A DNA stretch of 64,000 nt from Nemesobacter sp965204665 (lineage in GTDB: Bacteria > Desulfobacterota_D > UBA1144 > Nemesobacterales > Nemesobacteraceae): contig OZ242002.1 in assembly GCA_965204665.1 (NCBI GenBank), forward strand, positions 1,550,001-1,614,000. The letters run 5' to 3'. Made by a program: the position numbers and the translations under genes. Under the pieces are notes generated by a model. It was not told the DNA's origin, made no database searches, and saw only the letters and a program-made list of their open reading frames with translations. This document shows positions 8,242 through 17,388 of this stretch, one piece after another (positions within the stretch are counted from its first letter, which is position 1; the number at the start of each line of letters is the position of its first letter).

Positions 8242-10285
8242 GCTTTTTCTCATCCATCGTTTCTATTCCCATCTGTTGCGCTTTTTCCAGTTTTGAGCCG
8301 GGGCTTTCTCCGAAGACCAGATAATTCGTTTTTGATGATATCGCCTGCGCTGTAACTCCGCCGAGTTCTTCAATCCATCGTTCCGCCTCTTCTCGGGGTA
8401 CGGAAAGCTTTCCGGTAAAAACAAATGTTTTTCCTGTGATTTCTTCGCTCGCTTCAGAAGACGGCGCCGTGTACCATCGTATTCTCAAGACGGCTGCGAG
8501 TCTTTTCGTCATCTCAAGCGTTTGAGGGTCTGCAAAGAATTCCACTATGCTGCAAGCCACCTCTTCCCCGACTCCATCTATCGTTGTGAGGTCCGCCGCA
8601 TCCGCTCTCATCAGTTCGTCCACAGTTCTGAATCTGTGCGCGACTGCCTGTGCCGTCTTCCGGCCTACATGCTTTATGCTGAGTGAATTTATAAATTTCT
8701 CGAAACTTATGTCCCTGCTTTTTTCTATCTCGGAGATCAGGTTCGTTGCGGAAAGTTCGCCGAACCCTTCCAAGTCCCGCAGTTGTTCATGTCTGAGGTC
8801 GAAAATATCAGCTGCATTCCCTATAATCCCCGCGTCCATCAACTGCCCGATTCTCTTTTCACCGAGTCCTCTTATATCGAATGCGTTTCTTGAAGAGAAG
8901 AAACTTATCTTAGCCTTAACCTGAGCAGGACAAAAAGGGTTCGGACACAGATGAAACGACCCGTCTTTTTCAACCTTCGTCATGCAAGCAGGACATTGTT
9001 CGGGCATGCGGAAAGGGTCGCCTCTTCTATCTTTGTCACCAACCACGGCCTCCACAATTTCCGGAATCACGTCTCCCGCTCTCTGTATGACAACCCTGTC
9101 GCCGACTCTTACGTCTTTTTCCCTGACAGTATCTTCCGTATGAAGAGATGCTCTTCTTATCTCGGTCCCGGACACTCTTACGGGTTCAAGTTCCGCCACC
9201 GGTGTCAGATGACCGGTTTTGCCGACCTGCACCGTTATTTCCCGTACCGTGGTGGTTGCCTGTTTCGGCGCGAACTTCAAGGCTATGCTCCATCTGGGAT
9301 ACTTGGCGGTTGTTCCGAGCCGTTTCTGAAGTTCTCTGTTTTTCACCTTGAGAACCACCCCGTCAATTTCGTAATCAATCAGGTCTCTTCCGGTTTCAAT
9401 CTGCTTCGCTTTCAATACGGCCTGCTCTATGCCGACACACTGAATGTTCTGCCCGACGCTGAAACCCCAGCTGCTAAGGGTTTCGTGTATTTCGACTTCA
9501 TCCGCAAAATCGTGTCCCTCGCAGCCGCCTATACCCCAAGCGAAAAAATGCAGAGGACGCGATGCCGTAACTGATGGGTTGAGTTGGCGGAGCGAACCGG
9601 AGGCCGCGTTTCTGGGATTTTTAAAAACTGTATGAAGCGGTTTTGTCTTTCCTTTCCGTTTCTTGATTTCCACATTTTCTTTTTCGGTTTTTTTATTGAG
9701 TTTTATGATTTCACCGACAAGTTCTTTAAATCGGCTTCTGGGGAATATCACCTCGCCTCTGACTTCTACGATTCCGGGACATGGTCCCGTCCCGGCGAGA
9801 ATAAGAGGCACAGACCTTATGGTCTTTACGTTCAGCGTTATATCCTCTCCGGTTTGACCGTCTCCTCTTGTGGCCCCGTGGCGGAGTTCTCCGTCGATAT
9901 AGGTGAGTGAAGCCGAAACTCCGTCGAATTTGAGTTGTAATACGTACTCAATTTCCTGATCTGTTTTCAGGAATCTTTTTATTCTGCTGTCGAACTCCCG
10001 GGTCTGGTTTTCATCCAGGGAGTTGTCGATGCTCATCATGGCGACTTTATGAATAAACGGCGTAAATTCCTTCGACACTTCCCCCGAGACTCTCAGGGAA
10101 GGAGAAGACCGGTCTTCAAGTCTGTATTTCTGCTCAAGTTCTATGAGCCTGCGCATGAGTTTGTCGTAATCGGTATCGGGAATTTCAGGATTGTTTCTTA
10201 CGTAGTACAGATGGTCGTGGCGGCGTATTTCCTTGCGCAGGTGGTTAACTTCCATTGCCGCGTCTTCTTTTGAAAGCGGGGGCAT
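8219..10285 (-). CDS. ligA: NAD-dependent DNA ligase LigA
   Basis: This 688-residue protein has the full bacterial LigA layout: Ia domain with HDHLYYVRNNPEIPDTDYD, adenylation domain with nucleophile Lys119 in KFDG (most family members have KLDG), OB fold, four-Cys zinc finger (CPAC, CPNPFCPAQ) near 400-430, HhH repeats, and a C-terminal BRCT domain (TGKLSVPREEAE). It seals nicks using NAD in replication and repair. ATG 10285 is chosen over an upstream TTG because it lies one base after the polX stop, which gives tight coupling. The pairing with polX suggests shared repair use. Confidence 0.95.
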   Translation of the reverse strand: MPPLSKEDAAMEVNHLRKEIRRHDHLYYVRNNPEIPDTDYDKLMRRLIELEQKYRLEDRSSPSLRVSGEVSKEFTPFIHKVAMMSIDNSLDENQTREFDSRIKRFLKTDQEIEYVLQLKFDGVSASLTYIDGELRHGATRGDGQTGEDITLNVKTIRSVPLILAGTGPCPGIVEVRGEVIFPRSRFKELVGEIIKLNKKTEKENVEIKKRKGKTKPLHTVFKNPRNAASGSLRQLNPSVTASRPLHFFAWGIGGCEGHDFADEVEIHETLSSWGFSVGQNIQCVGIEQAVLKAKQIETGRDLIDYEIDGVVLKVKNRELQKRLGTTAKYPRWSIALKFAPKQATTTVREITVQVGKTGHLTPVAELEPVRVSGTEIRRASLHTEDTVREKDVRVGDRVVIQRAGDVIPEIVEAVVGDKDRRGDPFRMPEQCPACMTKVEKDGSFHLCPNPFCPAQVKAKISFFSSRNAFDIRGLGEKRIGQLMDAGIIGNAADIFDLRHEQLRDLEGFGELSATNLISEIEKSRDISFEKFINSLSIKHVGRKTAQAVAHRFRTVDELMRADAADLTTIDGVGEEVACSIVEFFADPQTLEMTKRLAAVLRIRWYTAPSSEASEEITGKTFVFTGKLSVPREEAERWIEELGGVTAQAISSKTNYLVFGESPGSKLEKAQQMGIETMDEKKLRSLLGK

Positions 10286-10286
10286 A

Positions 10287-12008
10287 TTAACGGTTATGGT
10301 CCGCAAGCCAGATGAGAAGGTCTGAAAGAGGGTAAGTGTTTATCACATCGGATTTTTTCACCCACCCGCGCCGCGCCGTAGCCACGCCGAAAACTATCCT
10401 GTCCAGATGCCGGGCTCTATGGGCGTCTGTGGAAACTATTATTTTAACTCCGGCGGTTACGGCTTTTCTTGCGTGTGAGTCCTTGAGGTCAAGTCTCTTG
10501 AAAGACGAGTTTATCTCCAGCGCCTTGCCGTGTCTTGCCGCTGCGGATATGACCGTATCCATATCCACTTTGTAAGGTTCTCTCCGACCGATCAGTCTTC
10601 CTGTCGGATGTCCTATCGCGTCTACATGGGGGTTTTCTATGGCGCGGCAGATTCTTTCTGTCATCTCCCGTTCTTCCATGTTGAAGTGGCTGTGTACCGA
10701 CGCCACTGCGAAATCAAGTTCACTCATCACTTCATCAGGATAATCAAGCGAACCGTCAGGAAGAATATCGACTTCCGAACCCATAAGAACTCTTACTCCC
10801 GCACTCTCCGCGTTTATGCGCTGCACCTCTTTTTTTTTCTGCGCGAGTCGCTTGATACTGAGTCCGTTTGCAATCCGGGAAGAAGGAGAATGGTCGGTTA
10901 CAGCTATATATTCATATCCGACAGCGAAAGCCTTCTCGGCCATTTTCCTTACGGTGTCGGTTCCGTCGCTCCAGGTGGAATGAGTGTGCAGGTCTCCCCG
11001 CAGGTCTTCTGTTTGGAGAAGCGGTGGAAGGTTTCTGCTGACCGCAGCTTCTATTTCTCCTCCGTCTTCACGCAGTTCGGGTGCTATGTAGTCAAGCCCG
11101 AGCGACCGGTACAGTTTTTCCTCGGAGTCGAAATAGCCGTCAGGAGGATGGAAGATTCCCCGGTCATCCGTATCAAACCCTTTCCCGGCGGCAATATTTT
11201 CTATCCTTGCGTTGTGAGCGGATGAACCGGTGATTTTCTGCAGCAAAGAGCCGTAGCGTTGCGGCGGGCAAACTCGGATATCCGCCGCGATGCCTGTTTT
11301 CGTGACGAACTGCACTCCGTTTTTGTCTTTTCTCCTTAAATCTTCTCCGGAAAAAAGGTCGGCAAGCTCTTCTATGAATTCATCCGAGTCCTCGGCCGTG
11401 ACGGCAATGTCTATATTTTTCACCGTCTCCCGCATTCTGCGCAGCGAACCCGCAAGTTCTACCCGCAACACGCCGGAAATCCGCTCTATCCGCCCTTTCA
11501 AATATTCTCCGAGATCGTAAGCGTCAGAAAGTCTCATCCGCTGTCTGCCGGCTTCAAATATCTCTATAGCTCGGGAAATCTCCCGGATTTTATTTTCTCC
11601 CATCCCCCGGATCTCAAGAATTTCGGGAGAGCCGACCGCTTCCTTGAGGTCGGTTATGTCCGTTATCCCGAATCGCTTTGTCATTGTCCGGATGAATTTC
11701 GGACCAACTCCGCGTATTTCCAGGAGATCTGCGAGCTGATCGGGAACACGCGACCTTATCTCCTCGTAGTACTGCATTTCTCCCGTGCGGGCGTATTCGG
11801 TTATTTTCGCCGAGAGATCTTTGCCTACTCCGGGGATTCCGGAGAGGGATTTTTCTTCAACAAATTCCCGCAGGTCGTCGTTCATTGAGGAAATCGTTCG
11901 AGCAGCTTTTCTGTAGGCGTTTATCTTGAATCTGTTCTCATCGAGAATCTCAAGCGAATCGGCTATTCTTGAGAATATATTTACAATCTGCGTATTAAAG
12001 GATTCCAT
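10287..12008 (-). CDS. polX: Family X DNA polymerase / PHP phosphoesterase (PolX)
   Basis: The 573-residue protein has HhH DNA-binding helices at 1-150 (GIPGVGKDLSAKI, IRGVGPKF), a polymerase X palm at about 180-310 and a C-terminal PHP domain from about 335 (GDLHTHSTWSDG, AVTDHSPS). PolX fills short gaps in base-excision repair, and the PHP domain gives 3'-5' exonuclease and AP-endonuclease activity. The palm motif usually reads D-x-D, but here it is N198-I-D200; the third carboxylate D243 (ADIRVCP) remains. Polymerase activity may be weakened while the PHP metal site looks intact. It is followed one base later by ligA and preceded 11 bp away by the amidase gene. Confidence 0.9.
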   Translation of the reverse strand: MESFNTQIVNIFSRIADSLEILDENRFKINAYRKAARTISSMNDDLREFVEEKSLSGIPGVGKDLSAKITEYARTGEMQYYEEIRSRVPDQLADLLEIRGVGPKFIRTMTKRFGITDITDLKEAVGSPEILEIRGMGENKIREISRAIEIFEAGRQRMRLSDAYDLGEYLKGRIERISGVLRVELAGSLRRMRETVKNIDIAVTAEDSDEFIEELADLFSGEDLRRKDKNGVQFVTKTGIAADIRVCPPQRYGSLLQKITGSSAHNARIENIAAGKGFDTDDRGIFHPPDGYFDSEEKLYRSLGLDYIAPELREDGGEIEAAVSRNLPPLLQTEDLRGDLHTHSTWSDGTDTVRKMAEKAFAVGYEYIAVTDHSPSSRIANGLSIKRLAQKKKEVQRINAESAGVRVLMGSEVDILPDGSLDYPDEVMSELDFAVASVHSHFNMEEREMTERICRAIENPHVDAIGHPTGRLIGRREPYKVDMDTVISAAARHGKALEINSSFKRLDLKDSHARKAVTAGVKIIVSTDAHRARHLDRIVFGVATARRGWVKKSDVINTYPLSDLLIWLADHNR

Positions 12009-12019
12009 GAAACGGCGAG

Positions 12020-13888
12020 TTACGATGGGCGTGTTCTCTGACGCATGGAATACTCCTTTATTCCTTCCGTTATTCCATCGACTATTTTTTCTATATAAGC
12101 GGCGCTTTGAAGCCTTTTTTCCTCTCTGGTGTTCGTTATGAAGGCCGTCTCGACAAGCAGACTAGGGAAATGCTTCGTTCCCAGCAGAACAAGGAACGGG
12201 GCGGGTTTTACATTTCTGTCTTTTATATGGCTGTACTTGGAGGACACGCTTCGGATCATCGAATCATGAACATGTTTTGCCAGTTTATCGGAATCCTCCT
12301 TGCCGGATTTCGCTAGAATCTTTCTGACTATATTCTCTTTATCCCGTACTCTTCTGGTTGTCATTGCGTTTTCCCGCGCCGCCAACTGAAGCGACCTCTC
12401 ATCTTCGGTAAAACCCAGTATGTAGGTTTCTATACCGTGAGCTTTGCTGCTTCTGGCCGCGTTGGAGTGTATGGATATGAAGATGTCCGCTCCTTTTTTT
12501 TTCGCTATCGCAGTGCGGTCCTCAAGGGCTACGTATCTGTCGTCGCTTCTTGTGAGATGAACTTTCCGTATGCCGAATTTGCCGCCTTCAGTCAGTAATT
12601 TCTCCTTCAGTCTTCTGGCTATTCTGAGAACCACATCCTTTTCCTTAAGGCCGCTGGGACCTACGGCTCCCGGGTCATGCCCCCCGTGACCCGGATCGAT
12701 TACTACTGTCTCTACATTAGTAAGACCAAGTGACTCGGAAAAACTCGTTTTCTTTCCCGGTTCAGGAATTTCAGACTCTATTGTGCTTGTCCCGGTATTT
12801 GTCGTATTCGGTCTGCCTGTGTAGGACGGCGCTCCTTCCGCAAATATTTCTTCGGGGTCGGCGCCTGCGCCTTCTATATCCATTACGATTCGGTATGAAG
12901 AGTTCTGGTCTGATTTCGGAAGCGTGAAGACATTGTGGTCATCGAAACTTTTTATATAAAGCACTATCCTGGATACACCCGGGCGATTTTCCCCGTAGGT
13001 TATTTTCTCAAGCAGCCCTTTGGTTACGGGTTCGATGATCACCGAATCGTCTATAACGGTTTTTTCAAGGTCGACGTAGAGTCTCGGAGGGGTGTTGAGT
13101 TTCGAATCGGGATTGAGCAGGTTTTCTGAATAGTCGACTTCCTTGTCCAGTTCTATGACCACTCTTGTCCAATCGTCTTGATCTGTCGACCAGTGCCTTA
13201 TCTTCTTTACCGTCGCGTACCCCTCGGGTATCCGTCTTTTTACGGATTCGGATTTTTTTGCGGCGGTTTTCTTCCTGACGGAATCTTTTATGGAGAATAT
13301 TACCGCGGACATTCTTTTCGGGACTCCGTCGGATAATGACCTGTTCGGAGGTTTCGGTTTCTCCGTGACGGGAGTTTTTCCGTAAAGTTCCGCGAGTTTT
13401 TCTTCCGCGGTCCTCCGACCGCCGGATTCCGGCATCTCTTTTATTATTTTTCTGTAAACCGCTTCGGCTTCTTCTTTTTTTCCCAGAACTTTCAGTATTT
13501 TTGCTTCTCTCAACAGGGAGTTGTCTACGTGATTGCTCTCGGGATATCTCTCCACGAATTCGCGCGAGTACCTGAGCGCAGTTTCAGCGTCTTCGGTCGA
13601 GTTGAATCTGAAGTACTTTTTCTCATACACCCTGGATGCGGCAAGGAGACAGAGCTGAGCCTTTTTCCACTCGGGGTTTTTTGAATATATCCTGTAGAGA
13701 TTTCTTCCGACTAAATCAAAGTCTTCCGCCTTTTTGCGGTTCCTTTGAGAGTCGGATTCAAGTTCGAGGTAGAGTTTGAAGGTTTCCTCGTATAAAAGTT
13801 GATTTTTTCCCTGCGCGACGGACTCGGAGAAAGAAATAAGACACGAGAGAACGGCGAGGAGATAAAGCGGAACTGTAAGATTTTTCAC
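12020..13888 (-). CDS. N-acetylmuramoyl-L-alanine amidase with AMIN domain (AmiC-type)
   Basis: This enzyme removes stem peptides from peptidoglycan, mainly during daughter-cell separation. A signal peptide opens the protein if GTG 13888 is used (KNLTVPLYLLAVLSCL then SVAQG); the frame continues up to a TTG at 13927. Helical, TPR-like sequence follows (about residues 20-180), then an AMIN beta domain (about 220-330). Amidase_3 occupies the C-terminal 220 residues, with zinc ligands in DPGHGGHDPG, KEKDV, SIHSN and the catalytic Glu in LVETAFITN. The TPR-like section before AMIN is an addition to the usual AmiC plan. It lies upstream of polX-ligA in the same direction. Confidence 0.88.
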   Translation of the reverse strand: MKNLTVPLYLLAVLSCLISFSESVAQGKNQLLYEETFKLYLELESDSQRNRKKAEDFDLVGRNLYRIYSKNPEWKKAQLCLLAASRVYEKKYFRFNSTEDAETALRYSREFVERYPESNHVDNSLLREAKILKVLGKKEEAEAVYRKIIKEMPESGGRRTAEEKLAELYGKTPVTEKPKPPNRSLSDGVPKRMSAVIFSIKDSVRKKTAAKKSESVKRRIPEGYATVKKIRHWSTDQDDWTRVVIELDKEVDYSENLLNPDSKLNTPPRLYVDLEKTVIDDSVIIEPVTKGLLEKITYGENRPGVSRIVLYIKSFDDHNVFTLPKSDQNSSYRIVMDIEGAGADPEEIFAEGAPSYTGRPNTTNTGTSTIESEIPEPGKKTSFSESLGLTNVETVVIDPGHGGHDPGAVGPSGLKEKDVVLRIARRLKEKLLTEGGKFGIRKVHLTRSDDRYVALEDRTAIAKKKGADIFISIHSNAARSSKAHGIETYILGFTEDERSLQLAARENAMTTRRVRDKENIVRKILAKSGKEDSDKLAKHVHDSMIRSVSSKYSHIKDRNVKPAPFLVLLGTKHFPSLLVETAFITNTREEKRLQSAAYIEKIVDGITEGIKEYSMRQRTRPS

Positions 13889-14002
13889 TTTAGGGGCGAA
13901 ATACGGTCTGTTTTCGTATGTACTCAAATTTATTTTCAGGAAATTACCATGTATTTTCTTAAGTAGTTTGCATAACAGATTTTACCATATTCGGCACATT
14001 CT

Positions 14003-14770
14003 ATGAAAATCACCATACTCGGGTGTGCTACATCGACCGGTGTTCCTGTAATCGGATGTCGGTGTGATGTGTGCACTTCGGATGACCCAAGGAACAAACG
14101 CACGAGAAGTTCAGTGTTCATCGAGGTGAAGGGAAGAGGCATTCTGATAGACACGTCGACGGATATGCGCGCTCAGGCGTTGAGGGAAAAAATAACCCGT
14201 ATCGACGCTGTTTTATATACGCACTCCCACGCTGACCACACCCACGGAATAGATGACCTCAAGGCGTTTAACTACATGAACGCCATGAGCATAGAGTGTT
14301 ATGCGAACGCGAAGACGCTTGACAACATAAAGCGGAACTTCACATACCTGTTCGATTCCTTTCCCGCCGCAGGAGGAAAACCCAGACTTGATTTCAGGGA
14401 GATAACCGGCGAGCTGGACTTTGCGGGGATAAAAATTGAACCGATCGAAATACTGCATCACGAATGGGAGATACTGGGGTACAGAATAGGTGGATTCGCC
14501 TATCTGACGGACTGCAGCCGCATACCCGAAAAATCCCGGGGAAAACTGCAGGGGCTTGATTTCCTCGTTCTGGGCGCGCTCAGGTATGCGGAACATAAAG
14601 CGCATTTCAATGTGGAGAAGGCGGTGGCGGAGATAGAAAAACTGAAATCCGGAAGGGCCTTTCTTACCCATATGGGACACGAAATCGACTATAACAGTCT
14701 GAAAGCTGAACTTCCGGATCATATAGAGCCTGCGTATGACGGCGCCCAAATAGAACTGTCCGAGACCTGA
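14003..14770 (+). CDS. Metallo-beta-lactamase-fold hydrolase, PhnP-like
   Basis: The 255-residue protein begins with the PhnP-subgroup signature LGCATSTGVPVIGCRCDVC and has the metal motif HSHADHTHGIDD near residues 74-85, plus later His residues (HHEWEILG, THMGHEIDY). PhnP hydrolyses 5-phosphoribosyl 1,2-cyclic phosphate. In organisms without a phn operon, relatives are general cyclic phosphodiesterases, and no phn genes are visible here. The apgM gene starts 27 bp later with its own GGAGGA site, so co-transcription is likely. The substrate is unproven. Confidence 0.85.
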   Translation: MKITILGCATSTGVPVIGCRCDVCTSDDPRNKRTRSSVFIEVKGRGILIDTSTDMRAQALREKITRIDAVLYTHSHADHTHGIDDLKAFNYMNAMSIECYANAKTLDNIKRNFTYLFDSFPAAGGKPRLDFREITGELDFAGIKIEPIEILHHEWEILGYRIGGFAYLTDCSRIPEKSRGKLQGLDFLVLGALRYAEHKAHFNVEKAVAEIEKLKSGRAFLTHMGHEIDYNSLKAELPDHIEPAYDGAQIELSET

Positions 14771-14797
14771 TCCGTTTTTTGCCGGAGGAAACTGAAA

Positions 14798-16021
14798 ATG
14801 CGACACATAATATCGAAGCTTGCCCGTAGAAGTTCATCGAAGATAGTATTCTGCGTTCTCGACGGACTCGGAGGATTGCCGGTCGGGGGGAGAACTGAAC
14901 TTGAAACGGCTGCGACCCCGAACCTCGACCGGATTTCAGGACGGGCGTCTCTCGGGCTTCACATTCCGGTGGCAAGAGGGATAACTCCCGGAAGCGGCGC
15001 CGCTCATCTTGCTCTTTTCGGGTACGATCCGGTTGAAGACGGAATAGGCAGAGGGGTGCTGGAAGCTCTCGGACTCGGAATTGATCTGGGTCCGACCGAC
15101 CTTGCGGTGAGGGGCAATTTTGCCACTGTCAGATACGAAGGGAATTTACCTGTCGTTATCGACAGAAGGGCCGGGAGAATAAGCACGGAGGAGAACAGAA
15201 GGATTCTGTCCGGGATCGCGTCCTCAGTTAGAAACTTCTCGGGTATAGATGTGAATTTTTATCCCGGACTTGAGCACAGGTTCGTTGCCGTTTTTTCATT
15301 TCCCCGGCCTCTTTCGGAGGATGCTGCTCTTGTATGCGATACGGACCCGCAGACAGAGGGGGCAACTCCCGTCAGACCCGCGGGGGAAAACGCCGCCTCT
15401 CAGAAAACGGCCGAGGCGGCATCTGAAATTATTGACAGCGTCTGCGCCGTCATAAAGAGCGAGCCCGCGGCCAACTACATGCTTTTTCGGGGATTTTCCG
15501 TGCGTCCATCCATTGCCTCGTACGAGGAGGTTTACCGACTGCGCGCCGCGTGTATCGCAGCTTATCCTATGTACAGAGGAGTGTCGAAGTTGGTCGGCAT
15601 GGATGTGCTCGGAGTGCCGGGTGATACGATAGGAGATGAGATTGATGCTCTGCACAGGAATTTTTCGGATTACGACTTTTTCTACATGCACGTGAAGAAA
15701 ACGGACAGTTACGGGGAAGACGGAGATTTCGAGGGCAAGGTAAAGGTGATAGAAGAGTTTGATTCGCTTGTTCCCGGAATAGAGGAACTCGGAGCGGCGG
15801 TTTTCGCCGTTACGGGAGACCACAGCACTCCCGCTTCAATGAAATCTCACAGTTGGCATCCGGTGCCGCTTATGATAAGTTCGAAGAACTGCAGAATTTC
15901 GCGTTCTTCGGGTTTCTCGGAAGTTTCCTGTTCCGGCGGAGATATGGGAATTCTGAACGCTGCCGAAATAATGCCTCTTCTTCTCGCTCATGCCGACCGT
16001 CTTCGTAAATTCGGCGCTTGA
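14798..16021 (+). CDS. apgM: Cofactor-independent phosphoglycerate mutase, archaeal type
   Basis: The 407-residue enzyme is of the alkaline-phosphatase superfamily. The metal-binding start is VLDGLGG near residue 25. The nucleophilic Ser lies in GSGAAHLALFGYDP, and the C-terminal ligands are in DSYGEDGD and GDHSTP. It interconverts 3- and 2-phosphoglycerate in glycolysis, one step before enolase, which is encoded at 42032-43309. Archaeal-type aPGAMs are found in archaea and scattered bacteria. GGAGGA precedes the ATG by eight bases. The tRNA gene follows 41 bp after the stop. Confidence 0.9.
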   Translation: MRHIISKLARRSSSKIVFCVLDGLGGLPVGGRTELETAATPNLDRISGRASLGLHIPVARGITPGSGAAHLALFGYDPVEDGIGRGVLEALGLGIDLGPTDLAVRGNFATVRYEGNLPVVIDRRAGRISTEENRRILSGIASSVRNFSGIDVNFYPGLEHRFVAVFSFPRPLSEDAALVCDTDPQTEGATPVRPAGENAASQKTAEAASEIIDSVCAVIKSEPAANYMLFRGFSVRPSIASYEEVYRLRAACIAAYPMYRGVSKLVGMDVLGVPGDTIGDEIDALHRNFSDYDFFYMHVKKTDSYGEDGDFEGKVKVIEEFDSLVPGIEELGAAVFAVTGDHSTPASMKSHSWHPVPLMISSKNCRISRSSGFSEVSCSGGDMGILNAAEIMPLLLAHADRLRKFGA

Positions 16022-16062
16022 AATCTTTTTACAGCGTGTTAGCATCATAATCCGTATTTCAA

Positions 16063-16148
16063 GCCGAAGTGGCGGAATTGGCAGACGCGCTATCTTGAGG
16101 GGGTAGTGCCCTACGGGCGTGCGGGTTCGACTCCCGCCTTCGGCACCA
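16063..16148 (+). tRNA. tRNA-Leu (GAG)
   Basis: A complete class II tRNA: the acceptor stem GCCGAAG pairs with CTTCGGC, followed by discriminator A and an encoded CCA (16146-16148). The D-arm is typical of Leu (TGGCGGAATTGGCAGACGC). The anticodon stem CTATC/GGTAG encloses TTGAGGG, giving anticodon GAG. A long variable arm and the T-arm GCGGGTTCGACTCCCGC follow. It reads CUC and CUU codons. Confidence 0.97.
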
Positions 16149-16285
16149 TCACCGGTCGCGTTTCCTTGAGATACGCTTCGTTTTTCATGAATATTGAACC
16201 GGTCTCTCAGTAACTTCGTGTTGTCGAATCCGGTTCTCGGCCGACGGGAGTTAAAAGAATCGGGTGATGGTATCCGTCTCTGTCT

Positions 16286-16897
16286 TCACCGCTGCCGCGT
16301 TGTTTCCAGTAATATCTTCTCTGCGGTTTTCCGATCACCTGTTTTTTCGTATATAAGACCCAGGTGTCTTCTCGCTTGAGTGTAGTAGGGACTCGAGTTG
16401 TCGTTCACCTCGGACAGATGTTCTTTACTTTTCTCCCAATTCTCAATGGCGAAACTTGAAAGTCCGATCACTAAGTTCGCCGCGGTCCTTAAAACAGAGT
16501 CTTCTGTATCTTCGGCAAGGAAAAGTTCAAGATTCGCTATGGATTTTTCAAAGTTCCCGAGTTCGTAGTGAATCATACCTTTATGATAGAGGGCCAGTAC
16601 GGACACATCCGTGTTGTTATGCTCCGTCCGTATGATCTCCAGATGCTCAAGCGCATCTGCCATCTTTACATCTTCGGAACTTGAAACAGCCATAGCGAAC
16701 TGTCTGTTCGCTTCAATGTTTTTCTTCTCATCTTTTGAAGATATGAAGAACAGGGCTGCAAAAGCGACAACCAGAATACCGGTTCCCAAGAGTATTTTGT
16801 TGAACTGCTCCGACAGGCTTTCAAGAGATTCGGCCAGAAACCTTCTGAATCTGTCGGGACGTTTCAACTCTTTGGTTGTGTATTTTATCCTGCTCAT
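16286..16897 (-). CDS. Membrane-anchored TPR protein
   Basis: The 203-residue protein has a basic N-terminal tail, one transmembrane helix (about residues 35-55, ILVVAFAALFFISS) and then TPR-like helices to the end (YHKGMIHYELGNFEKSIANL, AEKILLETTRQR). The plan resembles YfgM, an inner-membrane ancillary chaperone at the SecYEG exit, but the similarity is in architecture and I cannot confirm orthology. ATG 16897 is used; the upstream TTG adds three residues. It converges on the tRNA gene and has no close co-directional neighbour. Confidence 0.6.
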   Translation of the reverse strand: MSRIKYTTKELKRPDRFRRFLAESLESLSEQFNKILLGTGILVVAFAALFFISSKDEKKNIEANRQFAMAVSSSEDVKMADALEHLEIIRTEHNNTDVSVLALYHKGMIHYELGNFEKSIANLELFLAEDTEDSVLRTAANLVIGLSSFAIENWEKSKEHLSEVNDNSSPYYTQARRHLGLIYEKTGDRKTAEKILLETTRQR

Positions 16898-17029
16898 AAG
16901 ATACAATTCTTAACTGAAAAACAGATAAATATAAATCCCGGCGCTTGGGAGGCGGTTGCGCCGCAGCGTTTTTTGAGTTTGACTTTCATGTAAGTTTATT
17001 GATACAATTACAAAAGGGTGAATTTACAA

Positions 17030-17184
17030 TGATGCCGACAACGCCGGTGAATGCGTATCCGGTTTTTTACGACAAGCTTTCAGCGGAGAACTTTTTCGCG
17101 TTATTCGAACTCATCCCCCGGCGGTATGCTTCAGCAGTACAGATATTTCCTGACAGCTACATGAATATTGAAGGTGTTTCGTGA
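17030..17184 (+). CDS. Possible small protein (51 residues), unrecognised
   Basis: A short frame starting MMPTTPVNAY has an AAAAGGGTG ribosome-site-like sequence upstream. No signal, membrane helix or known motif is visible. It ends 18 bp before a C9 tract. It may be a decayed fragment rather than a gene. The rest of 16898-17388 shows nothing else I can support. Confidence 0.25.
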
Positions 17185-17202
17185 ATGATCTGATCTCACT
17201 TA

Positions 17203-17211
17203 CCCCCCCCC
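17203..17211 (+). repeat. C9 homopolymer tract
   Basis: Nine C in a row lie 178 bp upstream of the binding-protein gene at 17389. On neither strand can I place good -35/-10 boxes around it, unlike the RTX promoters. It may sit in a leader or in a decayed frame. Confidence 0.65.
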
Positions 17212-17388
17212 TCGGGATGGATTCGGTTCAACGGTTGTTCTGAAGGGATTCCGCAGCAAGTGCGGGCCGCATCATTGTCTGATGTCGGCAGCGCTCGCAT
17301 TAATCGCGATGGTTATGGGGGCTTGACGTGTCTCAGGTCGCAGTCGCAGCTGGTGATAACCTCATAGATTGGAACTAATGGGACAATA

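Noticed and set aside
16945..17029. Upstream extension of the small frame at 17030-17184
   Set aside because: There is no ribosome site at the first ATG; the only plausible start is the later ATG with AAAAGGGTG before it, and even that is weak.
17195..17225. RTX-like promoter around the C9 tract
   Set aside because: On neither strand is there a -35/-10 pair with acceptable spacing around it.
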